DNA of 64,000 bases from Channa striata. Its lineage: Eukaryota > Chordata > Actinopteri > Anabantiformes > Channidae. The position numbers were made by a program, and so were the translations under genes. How positions within the stretch are numbered: position 1 is the first letter of the stretch; every line of letters starts with the position of its first letter. The notes under the pieces were generated by a model. The model was not told the origin of the DNA. It was given only the letters and a program-made list of their open reading frames with translations, and made no database searches. Positions 1 through 11,574 of this stretch are shown here, piece by piece. The stretch covers positions 33,302,963 through 33,366,962 of the forward strand of contig CM065170.1 in the NCBI GenBank assembly GCA_033026295.1. Direction: 5' to 3'.

Positions 1-46
1 CTTGTGAATTAAGAGCAGGCTGTTGATCCTCCGTGCGTTTCTCAAG

Positions 47-253
47 GTGGTGCGGGCGGCGGAGGAAGCCGCCTCCACGATGGCAGGCTCCATCCACCCG
101 GAGCAGTGTATCAAGGTCCTGTGTCCCATCGTGCAGACGGCCGACTACCCCATCAACCTGGCTGCCATCAAGATGCAGACGAAGGCCATTGAGCGCGTGG
201 CCAAGGAGCCGCTTCACCAGCTGCTGCCTGATGTCATACCCGGACTCCTGCAG
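47..253 (+). CDS. clasp1: CLASP1 antepenultimate coding exon
   Basis: 69 codons, phase 0 at both ends. The acceptor is a short CTCAAG before GTGGTGCGG and the donor is CAG|GTGAGA at 254. It encodes VVRAAEEAAS through LPDVIPGLLQ, two helical HEAT-like repeats of the CLASP C-terminal domain. The acceptor has a weak pyrimidine tract, so the start is placed by protein homology and frame. Confidence 0.9.
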
Positions 254-1207
254 GTGAGATGCCATGCAAACACTGACGCCGATGAAGCTTGTGCTGGTCA
301 GGAAGAGGAAAAGAAATGTTGGTTCTGCTTAAGTAGAGCTTCTAAAACAAGAATGATGTCTGAGCAGAATGTACCCAGGTCACAGGACGCGTTGCTGCGC
401 TGTCGGGTTTGTTGCGTTCAGTCTGCGTCGCTGCTGATGTTTCAGGGCTACGACAACACCGAGAGCAGCGTGAGGAAGGCCAGCGTCTTCTGCCTCGTGG
501 CCATCTACTCTGTGATTGGCGAAGAGCTCAAGCCCTACCTGGCTCAGCTGACGGGCAGCAAGGTAAAGTCGCTCCCCCTCTTTTTAGTCCTGAAACAATT
601 CTTCAGTCCACTTATCTACATTCCTAAGATTTGACCAAAGTGTGACCTCAGCTTGTGAAATTGATCGCTGTAGGTATAGTAGCTATAAGTCCTTCCATTC
701 ATGAGGATTCTAATGTTATTAATGTGTTTATGAAGGAGCCAGCTCCCTCACGTCACCAACATTGTGTTGGTCGTCCTAGTCAATTTTAGGAGGAACATCA
801 GAAACATTTAAATAGAAGTTAAAATGAGGCAGAAGTGAAAACCGGAAGAACACCAGAATTGTGCTCTGGTCGCCTGTCTGTCCGTTGTTGTTGCTGAAGA
901 TTGAATAAAGGTTATGTCATGGTAAATTTAAAATATATCTAAGAATTAGTGCCTGAGCACTTGGATAAATATCTAAGCAGTGAGGAAACCCTTAAGCACG
1001 GTCTGTGACGCTGCTTTGTAGGTGACGTCGAACAGGTGACAAGCTAAAATCCGTGATTTATCCTCTGGAAGGAGCAGGCGCCGTGTGAAACCCTCTAACC
1101 CTCCTGCTGTGTCCCTCCCACAGATGAAGCTGCTCAACCTGTACATCAAGAGGGCCCAGACCTCCACCAGCAACAGCAGCAGCTCCTCCGACATCTCCTC
1201 CTACTAA
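47..1207 (+). CDS. clasp1: CLASP1, C-terminal part (three last coding exons; gene continues left of window)
   Basis: CLIP-associating protein 1 binds microtubule plus ends and stabilises them at the cell cortex, kinetochores and the Golgi; its C-terminal domain binds CLIP-170 and other partners. Coding exons are 47-253, 446-562 and 1124-1207, all joined in phase 0, giving 135 residues and a TAA stop at 1205-1207. The sequence runs through VVRAAEEAAS, the segment IKVLCPIVQTADYPINLAAI, GYDNTESSVRKASVFCLVA and MKLLNLYIKRAQ. This is the C-terminal HEAT-like (TOG-related) domain of CLASPs. The tail, RAQTSTSNSSSSSDISSY, fits CLASP1 (serine-rich SSSSSDVS-type end) rather than CLASP2. No frameshift or stop interrupts it. 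Which teleost duplicate (a or b) it is cannot be told from this fragment. Confidence 0.93.
254..1123 (+). other. clasp1: CLASP1 introns (254-445 and 563-1123)
   Basis: Two short GT-AG introns of 192 and 561 bases. No further gene or RNA is visible in either. Confidence 0.85.
446..562 (+). CDS. clasp1: CLASP1 penultimate coding exon
   Basis: 39 codons, phase 0. Acceptor TTTCAG|GGC, donor AAG|GTAAAG at 563. It encodes GYDNTESSVRKASVFCLVAI through LAQLTGSK, the most conserved stretch of the CLASP C-terminal domain. Confidence 0.93.
1124..1207 (+). CDS. clasp1: CLASP1 terminal coding exon
   Basis: Acceptor CCCACAG|ATGAAG. It encodes MKLLNLYIKRAQ followed by a low-complexity serine tail and TAA. 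The ATG here is an internal methionine, not a start. The remainder of the exon is the 3'UTR. Confidence 0.93.
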   Translation: MKLLNLYIKRAQTSTSNSSSSSDISSY

Positions 1208-4200
1208 CGCCGGCAGCACACAGAACCATTTCATTCCATCCGCTGATCCGACGCGATAAATTAGATGCTCCTTATAGGACCAGGGCTTTGGCACCAAAAA
1301 CCTCATGTTCCCGTGCAACTTTTCGTTCCTGCAGCTGCTGATTCAGCTGAGGTCGTCTTGAGGGGCTCATGCTCGAATGGCTCCAGTTTCCGGTCGACCT
1401 CCTTGGGGAGGTAGGGCGATCCTGGCAGCTTAGACGTGTCCTAAAGAACCAGGCGCTTCACCCGACCCTCTTCTTCTGTTCCTTACACTACCACTAGTCA
1501 CGAGCCTTAAACTTTATCTCCCATCGACGCACGGTGGAAGCAACGCGAGCGTAGAAACCATTTTTTTAGAGGCCCTGTGCCTGAATCCTCCTCTTCCTAC
1601 TTGCTCCTCGTTCACGTCCTGCTTTCCTTTGTCGAGCGAATTGAAGGCGACGCTTTTGGCGCCGGACTGTCCTCTGGAACTTTTGAAGGACGCAGCTGAG
1701 TCTGAAATCGCGGGAGACGAGAGTGACGGTGGTGGAAGTCCGTCAGTGTTTGTATTCATGTTTAGTACCTTTAATCCACGTCTCTGAACAATGTTTTGCT
1801 TTGACACATCAAACCTTATCGTATATTGAATGTAAAGAGCTTTGAATGACTGGATCTCGCCCGCGTTTCCTCTTCCTTAACTATTGGCTCGTCGGTGGGC
1901 CGACCTTAAAGGCTTTGGGAGGTTTTTCCACGTTGAGACATGCACATTTGTAGGATTTTAAAGCTGTTAAAAAAGTGGCACTAAGGTCTTTTAAAGGCTG
2001 AACTCAAAGGTCAATTTGAAGTTTTTCGTAAATAACGACTCGATTTTCAGTTTGGTGAGTGCAGGACTGCAGCTCACTGTTACAGAGTGTCAGTGCTTCA
2101 GAATGTGAAGCTCCTGCGAGTTTATACTGAGTGATCATTTGGCTGGCCAATGATTTTACGCACTACAGCAACATTTTTAAAAAAAGTATTATTTTGGGCC
2201 CGAGCACCAGCGAAATACGTATATCAGTGTTATTTCAAAATGAAACGAACCCACAAAGATCCATTTTTTGGGGGCGAAAAATGAAGGATGTGATTCAGTT
2301 CCTGTAACGTTCATCACTTTGATTTTCCAATTTAAAAAACTTAAAAAAAAAGTTAAAATATGTAAATTTCCATTTGTCGGTACAAATTCAAGATTATGGA
2401 CAAATGTAAAAAAAAAATAATTTTAACATTTGAAACATTTTGGTTTTTCGTTTTATTATTACCTCGACAAGTGTTTTTGAAAGTGGCCGTTGGTTTTTCT
2501 GGCCGTGAAAACTCCAGCACATTTCCTCACCTGCAGCTAAGTCATTAATTCTCCAGACAAATACAATCATTAATTGTGAGCGATTTACAGCAGGTAAATC
2601 GTTGCTTTGAAATGCCAAAACAAATGAGTTTTTCTATTGTCGTCTGAAGAAAAGTCCCGTATGAATTTTGTCTGCTGCTGCTGGTTTTTTGTATGGAAAA
2701 TCAAACTGATACATGGACCTACTGTGTATATGACTGACGGGTCACGATGAGAGCGAGCGCTACAATGGAAGAGAATGACGGCAGGCGCGTGTTTAAGCCG
2801 CCGCTGTTCGGCGGGATGTGAATTTAAACCTGGGAATCCACATGCTGTCAAGTCAATACCACTGTGTGATTAGCTGCCAAAAAAAAAACCCACGACGTGT
2901 ATAAAATAAAAATGCGATGTGCGGATTGGGATGGAGGTCTACACGTCTCAAACGTAGCTCCAGTATTTATTCGTTGCAGTTTTGTTAGCAGTGGTTTGTT
3001 TTTAAGTATATTCGTGTGTGAGAAGATGATTTAACGGTCGGATTTGTTTGAAGAGCCTCGTTGGCGTCAGTTAAATTGAATGTAAACCACTTAAAAATGT
3101 GAAATGCTGTAGCAAGTGACAAACGGGCGACGTCAAAACCTGCCCGACCAATTAGATGCTACTCAAAGCGAGCGGCGACGCCGACGGAGCTGAGACGAGA
3201 GCGGTTTGATCTTTGGACACTAGCAATAACCTGGGACGAATCCAGCCGGGCTTGTGGCGTGGAAGCACTGTAAATACTCACCGTGTTCTTCCTGTGAGAC
3301 GCTCTCGCCGCTCAGCGCACAGAAGGGCCCGTCTCTTTTTTAATGCACCTACGATAACACGTTACTGCTGCTGCTTCTAGTTGTACTAACGCGCCCGTTA
3401 ACTCCGGTGGACCAACCGTTTCTCAGCAGAACGGCGGAAAACGGACGTCATGACCGAACGCTGAGGTTTTCAGGCGTCTGACTGGTCGAACACCGTGACA
3501 CGTCTGCGGTTGTTTGGCCGGTTCTTTGCGTGTCTTCAAACGGCAGTCGACGGGCGGCCTGTTCTTCATCCTCCTCGATCGTATATCGGCCTGTAGAGGA
3601 TTCCGTTCGGTTTACTTTCACTGGAGGCAGTGTTTGAACATAATGTGATTGGCTCAAACCAGGTTTTTATTAAAAAAAAAAAAAAAAATCCACTGTTTCC
3701 TGTCTCTGCTGAACTGCAGAAGAAGCCCAATGGGAAACAAATTAAACTAAAATAAAGAAAATATTTCGACTTGTTCACTTAGTTTGATTGAATCAGGCTC
3801 TAAATTGACCTCCAGTAAACTCACACAGACGACTTGTTCTGATCCGTGTGAACAGGAGGAAGAATTACAGCGTTTCCAGTGTTTGTCTCCCAGTGTGGAC
3901 GCCCACCTCTGCCAGTGGAAGGACCAAGAAAAGATTCAAAGTTTTCCCTTTATGTCACATACTGGACATTTTACTGTAACTCACGTTCTGTCTCAGAATT
4001 TCAACATTTATCGTATATTTAAAAATGTTGAATTTATCATTTTGAATTTATCTTGTAATTTAAACTCTTAATCTCAGTTTTTACTTAGTATTTTCACTTG
4101 TTTTCCTAATTGGAACTTTTTATCTCAGTTGTGACTGTATTTATACATTTTGACTTGTCATCTCATAACTTTTTCTCTGTTGGTATTGACAGTTTAGACT

Positions 4201-5172
4201 TTTCGACTCAAAGCTTGGTTTGGTTTTGGTTATGGTTTTGTCATCGTGTTCTTCCCCTGGCAGAACGGGCGTCCGTGCACCTGACTGTGACTGTTTAAGA
4301 CATGGAAAAGAAAAACCTCGGCTGTAATGACATTTGGGGAATTGCACTAGTTTCTCTTGATGCTGAGATTTTATATTTTCATGCTAAAATGAAGCTACAG
4401 CCGGTTGTCTAAATGATCTGGTCGGTCAAACTGTAGGTGAACTATATGTTTGACTTGAGCGTGAAGATGTCCCTGTTACTGAGGGACACGTGGACTCTGG
4501 ATGCTGTAACTCAACATTTCCGGGCCTTATTTTATCCCGTCAAACACGTCACTCCGACTGTTACTGAACCCGTGCCCATTGTCACTCTTCTCAGCTGGGA
4601 GAATTGGGCAATTTGATCAACTGTGGACCGAATGTTTCCCATCGGAACCGCCGTGACCCGTCCAGCAACTGTGCGATCCAGTGTTAGACTGAAATTCCTG
4701 TCCCTTTACTTTTGCTGTACAGCGCGACGTCTTAACTTGGTCTGCATGCAAACGGGATCCGCCCGTGGTCCCGTCAAACGTAGTTACTTTGACAAACGCA
4801 GTCGGGCAAAAAGTCTAAAGTTGATTTCCTGAACGTGTGCCTTTTGGGTGACGATTTCTGGCAATATCCCTGGTTGTTGTCTACAATACTGAGCTGTACT
4901 AACACTATGATACACTGCTTCTTAAGGCGAGCACGTGGAGCGATGCACTGCTGTACATAAGCTTCAAGCCATAGGTGATTTCTTTTTCCCCACCGAAACC
5001 ACTTACAATGCATGGCTCCTTTATTTCATTTTTTAGTGGATTAGTTTTCTTTTATGCTATATAATATTTATATTAAGTTTTATTTTCCTGTGTACATATT
5101 TTATGTTTGGTTCGCTTTCACTTGTGATAGAGTTTGCAGAACTTGAAATAAAATATCAGACTTCTATTATGT
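1208..5172 (+). other. clasp1: CLASP1 3'UTR (probable extent)
   Basis: There is no open frame after the TAA. The sequence is mostly AT-rich with no splice-like structure, and the best-placed poly(A) signal is AATAAA at 5147-5152, followed by T/GT-rich sequence. Earlier AATAAA copies at 2905-2910 and 3751-3756 could give shorter isoforms, and another at 5606-5611 a longer one. A Pumilio-type UGUAAAUA lies near 3269. The length of about 4 kb is inferred, not proven. Confidence 0.5.
5147..5152 (+). promoter_or_regulatory. clasp1: Candidate distal CLASP1 poly(A) signal
   Basis: Canonical AATAAA in an AT-rich context, with TG/T-rich sequence (GTCCTGTTGTCATTTC) about 20-35 bases downstream, as expected of a cleavage region. 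Confidence 0.55.
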
Positions 5173-5639
5173 CCTGTTGTCATTTCTTGGACGTCATAGT
5201 TACCATCGATTGCTGATGTGTTAATGCCGTTTTAGTGAAGCCCTTTCACTTGGAACTCGGAGTTTGTCTAAAGTGGAACCCAGCACGAGGCACGTTCACT
5301 TTAAAATATTAAAAGTAAATATTGAAATTCAAACTGAACACAGGTGCTGTACTTCAGTACAGTTGTGTTTTTATTAATGTATCTAACAATTTAGCTGCTG
5401 ATACATAAAAGTGGCAAACATGTAAATAATCACTGTAATTAAACAAATATTTCATAAATTACTAATTTGGCATAATCAGTATGTAAATATGTGTGTTTTG
5501 ACGCTAGTACTTAATAACACTTTGAATATTTAAATATTTTTGCATGATGTAGATTTATTCTTAGTGGCCACTGGAACAAGTAACTTTTACAAAACAAATA
5601 TATGAAATAAAGCAATTTAAAACTGAAGATGTAAGTTCT

Positions 5640-5830
5640 TCCTCCTGCGCTCGTTCCTCTTGTCTGTGGAGTTTCCCGCGCATTTTGAGCCTGGACACTA
5701 CATTTCCCATGAGTACTTGCACGGAAGAGCGCGCCGGCGTTTCCCGGTTGACGTCACGACCAGTTCAGTCTTCGCTTTGCTAAACATTAGCTTAGAAACG
5801 TGTCTTGTTTCCGAACGCTGCATCAAGGTA
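5640..5830 (+). promoter_or_regulatory. CpG-rich promoter-like block with possible non-coding first exon
   Basis: A CpG-dense island in AT-rich surroundings. ACTACATTTCCCAT at 5697-5710 fits the ZNF143/SBS core (ACTACAnTTCCC). TGACGTCA at 5749-5756 is a full CRE palindrome. An ETS-type ACTTCCG lies at 5889. A consensus donor, AAG|GTAATT, stands at 5828. TATA-less promoters of housekeeping genes and lncRNAs have this architecture. No known protein-coding first exon was recognised, and direction is inferred only from the donor. Confidence 0.45.
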
Positions 5831-5930
5831 ATTTACATTCATATCTTATTTTCAGCAGAACATTTGAATATGTTTTATTGCAGTTTTTACTTCCGTAGTT
5901 GACAGTGAAACGGCGGACGGATGGAGTCGT

Positions 5931-5946
5931 CCAGCAGGTGGCGCCC
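5931..5946 (+). promoter_or_regulatory. CTCF-binding site (consensus match)
   Basis: CCAGCAGGTGGCGCC matches the vertebrate CTCF core CCASYAGRKGGCRSY at every position, in + orientation. It lies about 0.1 kb after the promoter-like block and about 0.8 kb after the CLASP1 poly(A) site, between two convergently transcribed genes. An insulator role is inferred. Confidence 0.6.
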
Positions 5947-6350
5947 TCGGCCTTTTATTAAACAACCAACTGCTGAACACGAACCGTTTCTGTTCATTAC
6001 CGGGTAATTATGAATATTTCTGTCTGAAATGATCATTTTTATCTGAAAATCAGGTAACTAAGTCTCATAATTTGTGCCATTTGTACGTGTATATTCCATT
6101 TGTAGTTACTGTGTTTCTGAACAGGATGTTGCACATTTGACGTTGCTTTGTCGGTTTAGAGTTTTTCATTATAAAATAGAAGTGGATAAAACCACATGTA
6201 TAAAACATTTTGCATTGTTTTTTTTTCCCCAGCTGTTTGACATTTGTCAGATTTTGACAAACGTCACATTCTCACAGTTTCCTGCTTCGCGTTGGTTTGT
6301 CTTTAGGACGCGTGGACCCGTGTGCAGATCAGACTTTGTCTCTGTTTCAG

Positions 6351-6418
6351 GACGAGCGTGACCTGGCGTCCTCCCCGGAGGTTCACCCAGCGATGACGCC
6401 TCAGAACATCTGCTGCAG
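6351..6418 (+). other. Possible second exon of an uncharacterised transcript
   Basis: A pyrimidine tract with CTGTTTCAG precedes 6351, and CAG|GTCGGT (a weak donor) follows 6418. The 68 bases are GC-rich and open in the frame continuing from the putative exon ending at 5827 (DERDLASSPEVHPAMTPQNI). I recognise no protein family. It may be chance. Confidence 0.2.
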
Positions 6419-6848
6419 GTCGGTCCCTCCAATGCTGTGGTGTAGCCATTGAAAACACCACGAATTCACGGTGAAAAACTTTAGGAATGTGTGAGTCCAC
6501 AAATGTGGAATATGTGGTTTTCACTGGGACCACAACAGAGCCACATGACACAGCACGTTAAACATGAGTAATAGACAATCGCAGCCTCTACAGAGAGAAA
6601 ACCAACAAATACAAGTGGAACTAAAAGTTAAAAGGCTTTTTCATGTTTCCAGGCTCGACTCTGGCTGGTTTAGTTTCAGGGATAAACACGAACTGGAGCG
6701 TTTTCGAAGCTGTGGTGGGATTTCTCGGGATTTCTTCACTTACAAATAGTCCGTTACAAGTCCTGCCTTCAGAGTAAAGCACAAAAGTGTTCGCTGCAGC
6801 ATTTGACAGTTGGCGCTGATCCAGGTGGGGCTGGTGTTACATGCAGTC

Positions 6849-6990
6849 CAGGGGTTCCCAATCTAAGGCCTGGGCCCCTCTAAAGGTCACAGGCTAAGTC
6901 TGTGAGGACGTGGCATGATTAATGGGAGAAGCAAAAAAGGAAAAGAAATATATTTTTACAAAAAATATTTTTGTAAAAATGTTGAAATCT
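6849..6990 (+). mobile_element. Remnant of hAT-like non-autonomous DNA transposon (left end)
   Basis: It begins CAGGGGTTCCCAA and goes on with a GGGCCCC...GGTCAC...TCTGTGAGG pattern and an AT-rich stretch, which resembles the 5' end of abundant fish hAT-type elements. The matching right terminal repeat was not found, so the right boundary is a guess. Confidence 0.4.
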
Positions 6991-7589
6991 TTAATGGCTG
7001 TGACTGATTTTAATCTGTCATAATCCAATTATCTCTAAAAATAAATACGGAGACAAATTCCCTTAGAAAATCTAGTGAACAAAAATAGTTATTTATTGAA
7101 GCAACTTATGGAATATAGACTGCTGCTAATTTCTTCTTCTTTGAACTTGTTTTTCTCTCTGAAAGATGATTTCAGTGCCTTTATCATCAGCCGCCTTCTT
7201 TCGTGAGGAATGTCGACAAGTTAAAGCTGCAACTTGTCCAAACCCAAACCAAGCAGGTGCAGGTTTTAGACACATGGGGGGATGAACGGGGACGTCTGCT
7301 CAGGCCTCATCCGTCCACGGGGCCACAGTGTTTAGTTTACAAGCTCGGAGCTCCAACCCGGTATAAATCTTTAAACGCGTCCTGCGGATCAACGGCTCCT
7401 AATGGGGCGTTTCATTCGTAGATCAAAGCGAGGCAGGGGGACGGTGCTGCGGCGCTGGACCCGTCCTCCCCACCGTCAAACATTCCAAACGGCTTCGCTG
7501 GCGTCTCGCAGCGGTGGCCGCGCGTCATCGCCGGGGCCTGGCTGTTCCATCAGTATGCACACGCTGTTGAAAATTAATTTCATTAAAGG

Positions 7590-7880
7590 CCCTCCATTTG
7601 CAGCCCCCACCCCCTCCACCTCCACCTCCACCCGCCCAGCTCCTCCTGTTTAAAAGCCCTCATGGTGTATGATTAGCGCACATTTCCCCAACCTGGCTGG
7701 CAGTGGCGGCTGGGTCGGGAGGTCGCACAAATGAAAGAGAACAACTTCATTGTGAGATGACTGGCTCATAAATCATCGGCCGTTTTCTATAAATCACGGC
7801 AGATGGCAGGGAGCGAGCCGAGGCTCATGGGAGCTCGCTGCGGCCCCTGTGCATGATGGGAAGGGCCGGGCTTAGCTGCG
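7590..7880. promoter_or_regulatory. Candidate conserved non-coding element (intergenic)
   Basis: A non-repetitive mix of homeobox-type and AT-rich words (GATTAGCGCA, CATAAATCAT, TATAAATCACGG) in a GC-rich frame, unlike the neutral sequence around it. It starts with a short CCACCT-type repeat (7614-7633). There is no coding potential. The call rests on composition only. Confidence 0.25.
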
Positions 7881-10289
7881 GCGGAGGCTGGCAGAAGCGC
7901 GGGGTCAGTTCAACTTTGCGGAAGACGTGAGGTGTGGTGGAGGCGGGCCAGAGGCCGGGCCGTCTCCCCCTCCCCCCCCCACGGCCTCAACTGATGAGAT
8001 GCAGACCCCGGAGGTCCACGTGCTGCCCCTCTGCAGGCTGCCCCCCATTTAACAGGTCTAATCTGCCTGCTTAATATGGAGACAACTTCATCCCCCCCTC
8101 GTCCCCGAGCCGCGCTGAGACCTGTCAGGTTGACACTAGATGTCCGCCCAGGAGGGGGGATCTGCCAGGCCGACTCACACCTTCATTATTCATCATGATT
8201 ATTTAACAGAACAGGATTCACCTGCACTGCAGCAAGAGTCTGTTCAGTCTTAAACGGAGCCAACGTGGAGCCTGGTCCTCCTCCGTTACCTCACCAAGAC
8301 GAGTTATCCGAAAAGGAAACGGGTGCGTTCGTCCGAACGCACAGCTTAGACGTTAGGGTTGATCCATCATTAGGCTCTTCCTGACATCACAACGCTTCAA
8401 TAAAGAACCGAGCCAAGCTGATGCAAAAATGATGATATGATTTTAACAGCCAGAGCTGCATTTTCGCTGTTTAATGTCAGTGTATTCTGAAGGGAAAACT
8501 GCTGCTGCAGAGAATTCATTGTGTGTATAACATCTTGGGGGTCTGGAGAGTTCTGGGCAAAGTTGTCCCACCTGGGGACAGTAGAGGGAGCTTCAGAGCT
8601 GCTCAGCGTTTACCTGTCGGAGGAGAGTCAGGTGTTACAGCGTTAGTTTGACTTCCGGCAGGAACAAGCTTTTTGAAGCTGGCTCTTTGTGGTACCACGT
8701 TTCCCAGAAACCACCTGTTCTGTTCTATTTGAATCAGCAGGAAAAGCTTTAACGAAGCAAAGTCTCCACTGAGCGACTGTGTCAAGGCCTCGTCAAAAGC
8801 TCCACGACGAGGCACTAAGTGGACGCTGCTGGTGAGCGCAGCTTCATCACAGGCCGCACTGCTGCCCCGATGTTTCCTGCGCTGGGAGGAAGCTCAGGGA
8901 AGGTTGGAATGAAAGAGAGAGCGAGATCTACACCCGTCCTTTGAAAGTCGGCCACTTGTGGGTCAAATTGCAGCTTGTGATAATGGAGGCTGTGATCACT
9001 TCTGTTTGGACAGTTTGTTTTGCTGAATTCCAGTGTTTTCGCGAAAATGGAAGAGGAGCCGTCTGTCATTTGTCCCTGCACAATTTAAAGGCACACGCGA
9101 CGTTCGAGTTTAAACATCAGCGCGTTGTGTACGTGTCCGTCGTCCACACACTCACGGGAGCCTGTGTGTGCAGCAAACTGAAGTGTGTGAGACTGACGAG
9201 TAACAAAAACCTGGTGGGAGACGGAAGCAGGTTCTCATCTGCACGTTTTTCCCTGACGTCAACTTAAGCAACTACTTTATTTTATGAGCAGAAAAAGCTG
9301 AAAAACACAAATGAGTTTTTTCAGTTCCTGGAGCTCATCGCTTGTGTTTTGCCAAACCCCAACCGACTCCCAGCTAAAAGCACCAACTACTGCAGCCCGA
9401 AAACCTGCTCCCATCATGGCCTTGGATGGTTTTGCCACATGACGTCTGCAGTTCCTATGTAACGGGTGTGTGATCCGCGACGTGGGAGCTCCGAGGCCTC
9501 TCCGTGCCGTTTGAAGCTCTCAGAGAAACAGACACTCTGCAGGGGGGACGTAGGGGATTCGCCCCATTAGCTGCTGCCCACTTCTTCTCTCCTCCTCTGG
9601 ATCTTTTCCTTCCAGCTGCTTCCGCTCCCTCCGAGACCGGTTCAAACGCTTGGTTCACGGGTCCGTCTGGGCCTCGAGTAAGGTGCGGCAGTGTGAAAAA
9701 ACGGAACGGAGTCACGGCGTTCAGGGCTTCTCAGCTGAGCAGCACAACGGTTTTTATGTTTGATGGGCACAAAGTCCTCGTGTTGCGTCTGCGAAAACTG
9801 TAGAGAACTTGAAAGTCGCAACAACAGTGCAGCTTGAAAGCAAGTCTTAGCAGAACCGAGGGAAATAACAAGACATCTTTTAATGCAAATGTTTTATATC
9901 GTTCTTTTTGAAACTTTGAATGGATTTTAAATGTATTCTTCATGCAGTAGTTGAAGGTCCACAGCTGGATTTCAGCAGGTGTTGTCATCACAGCGTTAAT
10001 ACGGTTTGATATTATTAGTTTATGACTATTTGGAGTAAAGATGGACAATTCAAACACACTATGAGCCGACTAATATACAGTTTACTGTTTCCAAAAAGGT
10101 TTTTGCATGTGAGTTAAAATCCTTTTCCGAATGTTCCCCCCTCTTTTTCTTCTATGTCCGCCCCTGATTGTGTCATTGCTTTTTACAGCAGTGTGAGGAT
10201 ATGCAGGGGGCCAAGGGCACGGGCTGCTTTTCAAGGTGGACTCTCCCTCTAACAAGCTCTGTCACCCCCCCAGCACCAGCACCACCACC

Positions 10290-10500
10290 CCTACATCTCT
10301 GCAGTCGGCATTAATGCAAATTATGGTCTGATAATTTAATAACTTTGCCAGCTTGATCTGTCCTTTTTATTACAATTATCATCAGGCAGGGGGTTGCGTT
10401 CCATCATCAGAAAATAAACACCATCGATCATCCTTGTAACGATTAGTCTCTGACAGACCGAGCTGCGCTTTGCATAAATGGCCTCTAATGTGGGGCTGGG
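10290..10500. promoter_or_regulatory. Candidate enhancer with POU octamer and flanking homeobox cores
   Basis: An exact octamer, ATGCAAAT, at 10314-10321 sits directly between two ATTA cores (10310-10323), followed by many TAAT/ATTA and ATCGAT words through 10470. This dense homeodomain vocabulary in complex sequence is typical of developmental conserved non-coding elements downstream of GLI2. Inferred; no alignment was available. Confidence 0.35.
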
Positions 10501-11574
10501 GCGGAGAGCGGGGCTGCTTTTAGATGTTTGCTGCTAACTTTGGCTCCACGTCCACCGTCATTCACCGCGCTGATAATCACAGCGAGGCTCCCTTTATGTC
10601 GGCGTGGTCCGCAGCCAGCCAGGGGAGCCGGTTCCTAAAGGATTACGTCAGCGCAGGCCGACTCCAGCTCACACTCGGAGCCAAGACATGCAGCCGGGGC
10701 CTGTTAAGTCTTTCCAGAAAGCGGCTGGAAGGTGCCAGAGCCATACACAGAGCTGGCACCGGGCGCCGCCTCAGCATCAGGGCCTCCGTCTTAATTGCAG
10801 TGGAAAATGATGCTGCATTTCCCGCCTGTTGAACCAGCTTGTAAAGAAAACAACCCCCCCCCCCCTTCCAAGCCCCCCAGCCCCCGAGCCCTGTCCACTA
10901 AACAGAGAGAAGGTTGATTGAGAAACTGAATGTGCAATTGCAAAGCCATTTTCAGCACGAGGAAAAAAACGTTACTGGAATCCGCAGTGCATGGAGTGGT
11001 GAATGTTTTATGAGCCCCCAGCACAAACCCCCTCCCTGAACAAGGGGAACCACATTACTCCTGTGACGGGTCTACAGAGACAATCAGGTACTTATGAATC
11101 GCGGTTAAACTCTACGCAAAGCTCGTACGTCTGTCTTCACCAAGACGAAACCAGAGCGAGCTTCCCGCCAAAGGCTCGTCTTTGGCATCGAAGGAGGAAG
11201 AGGCGGAGGGGGGCTCGAGACACATGGACTCTGCGTTTACACACAGAGCCGCTTTGTTCTCTGCCTTTGAAACTCCCTGATAGGAGGAGGATACCAGGCT
11301 CGTGTAAAAATCACCTTACTTGTCAGGGTTTCGTCAAAGAAACGCACATCACAGTCCCACAGTTGACCGTCCATGTCAGATCAAAGATGGCTGCAGCTGA
11401 GGCTGCGTCTCCCTTCTCTCAGGTGAGGCTCTCGCCTGCACCATCGATGTGCAGGACATCACTTTGGAAACTGAGGAACGTTTGAAACTAGTCCACATCT
11501 CACCAGCAGGCCCGGATCGCCCTGGGCACCCCCAGCCCTTCAGCCATAGAGCCACAAGACCACTTCAGTAGTCA

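Noticed and set aside
11003..11485. Open frame of about 160 residues on the + strand
   Set aside because: No domain, no splice context and no codon bias; it runs through enhancer-like GC-rich sequence, where stops are rarer.
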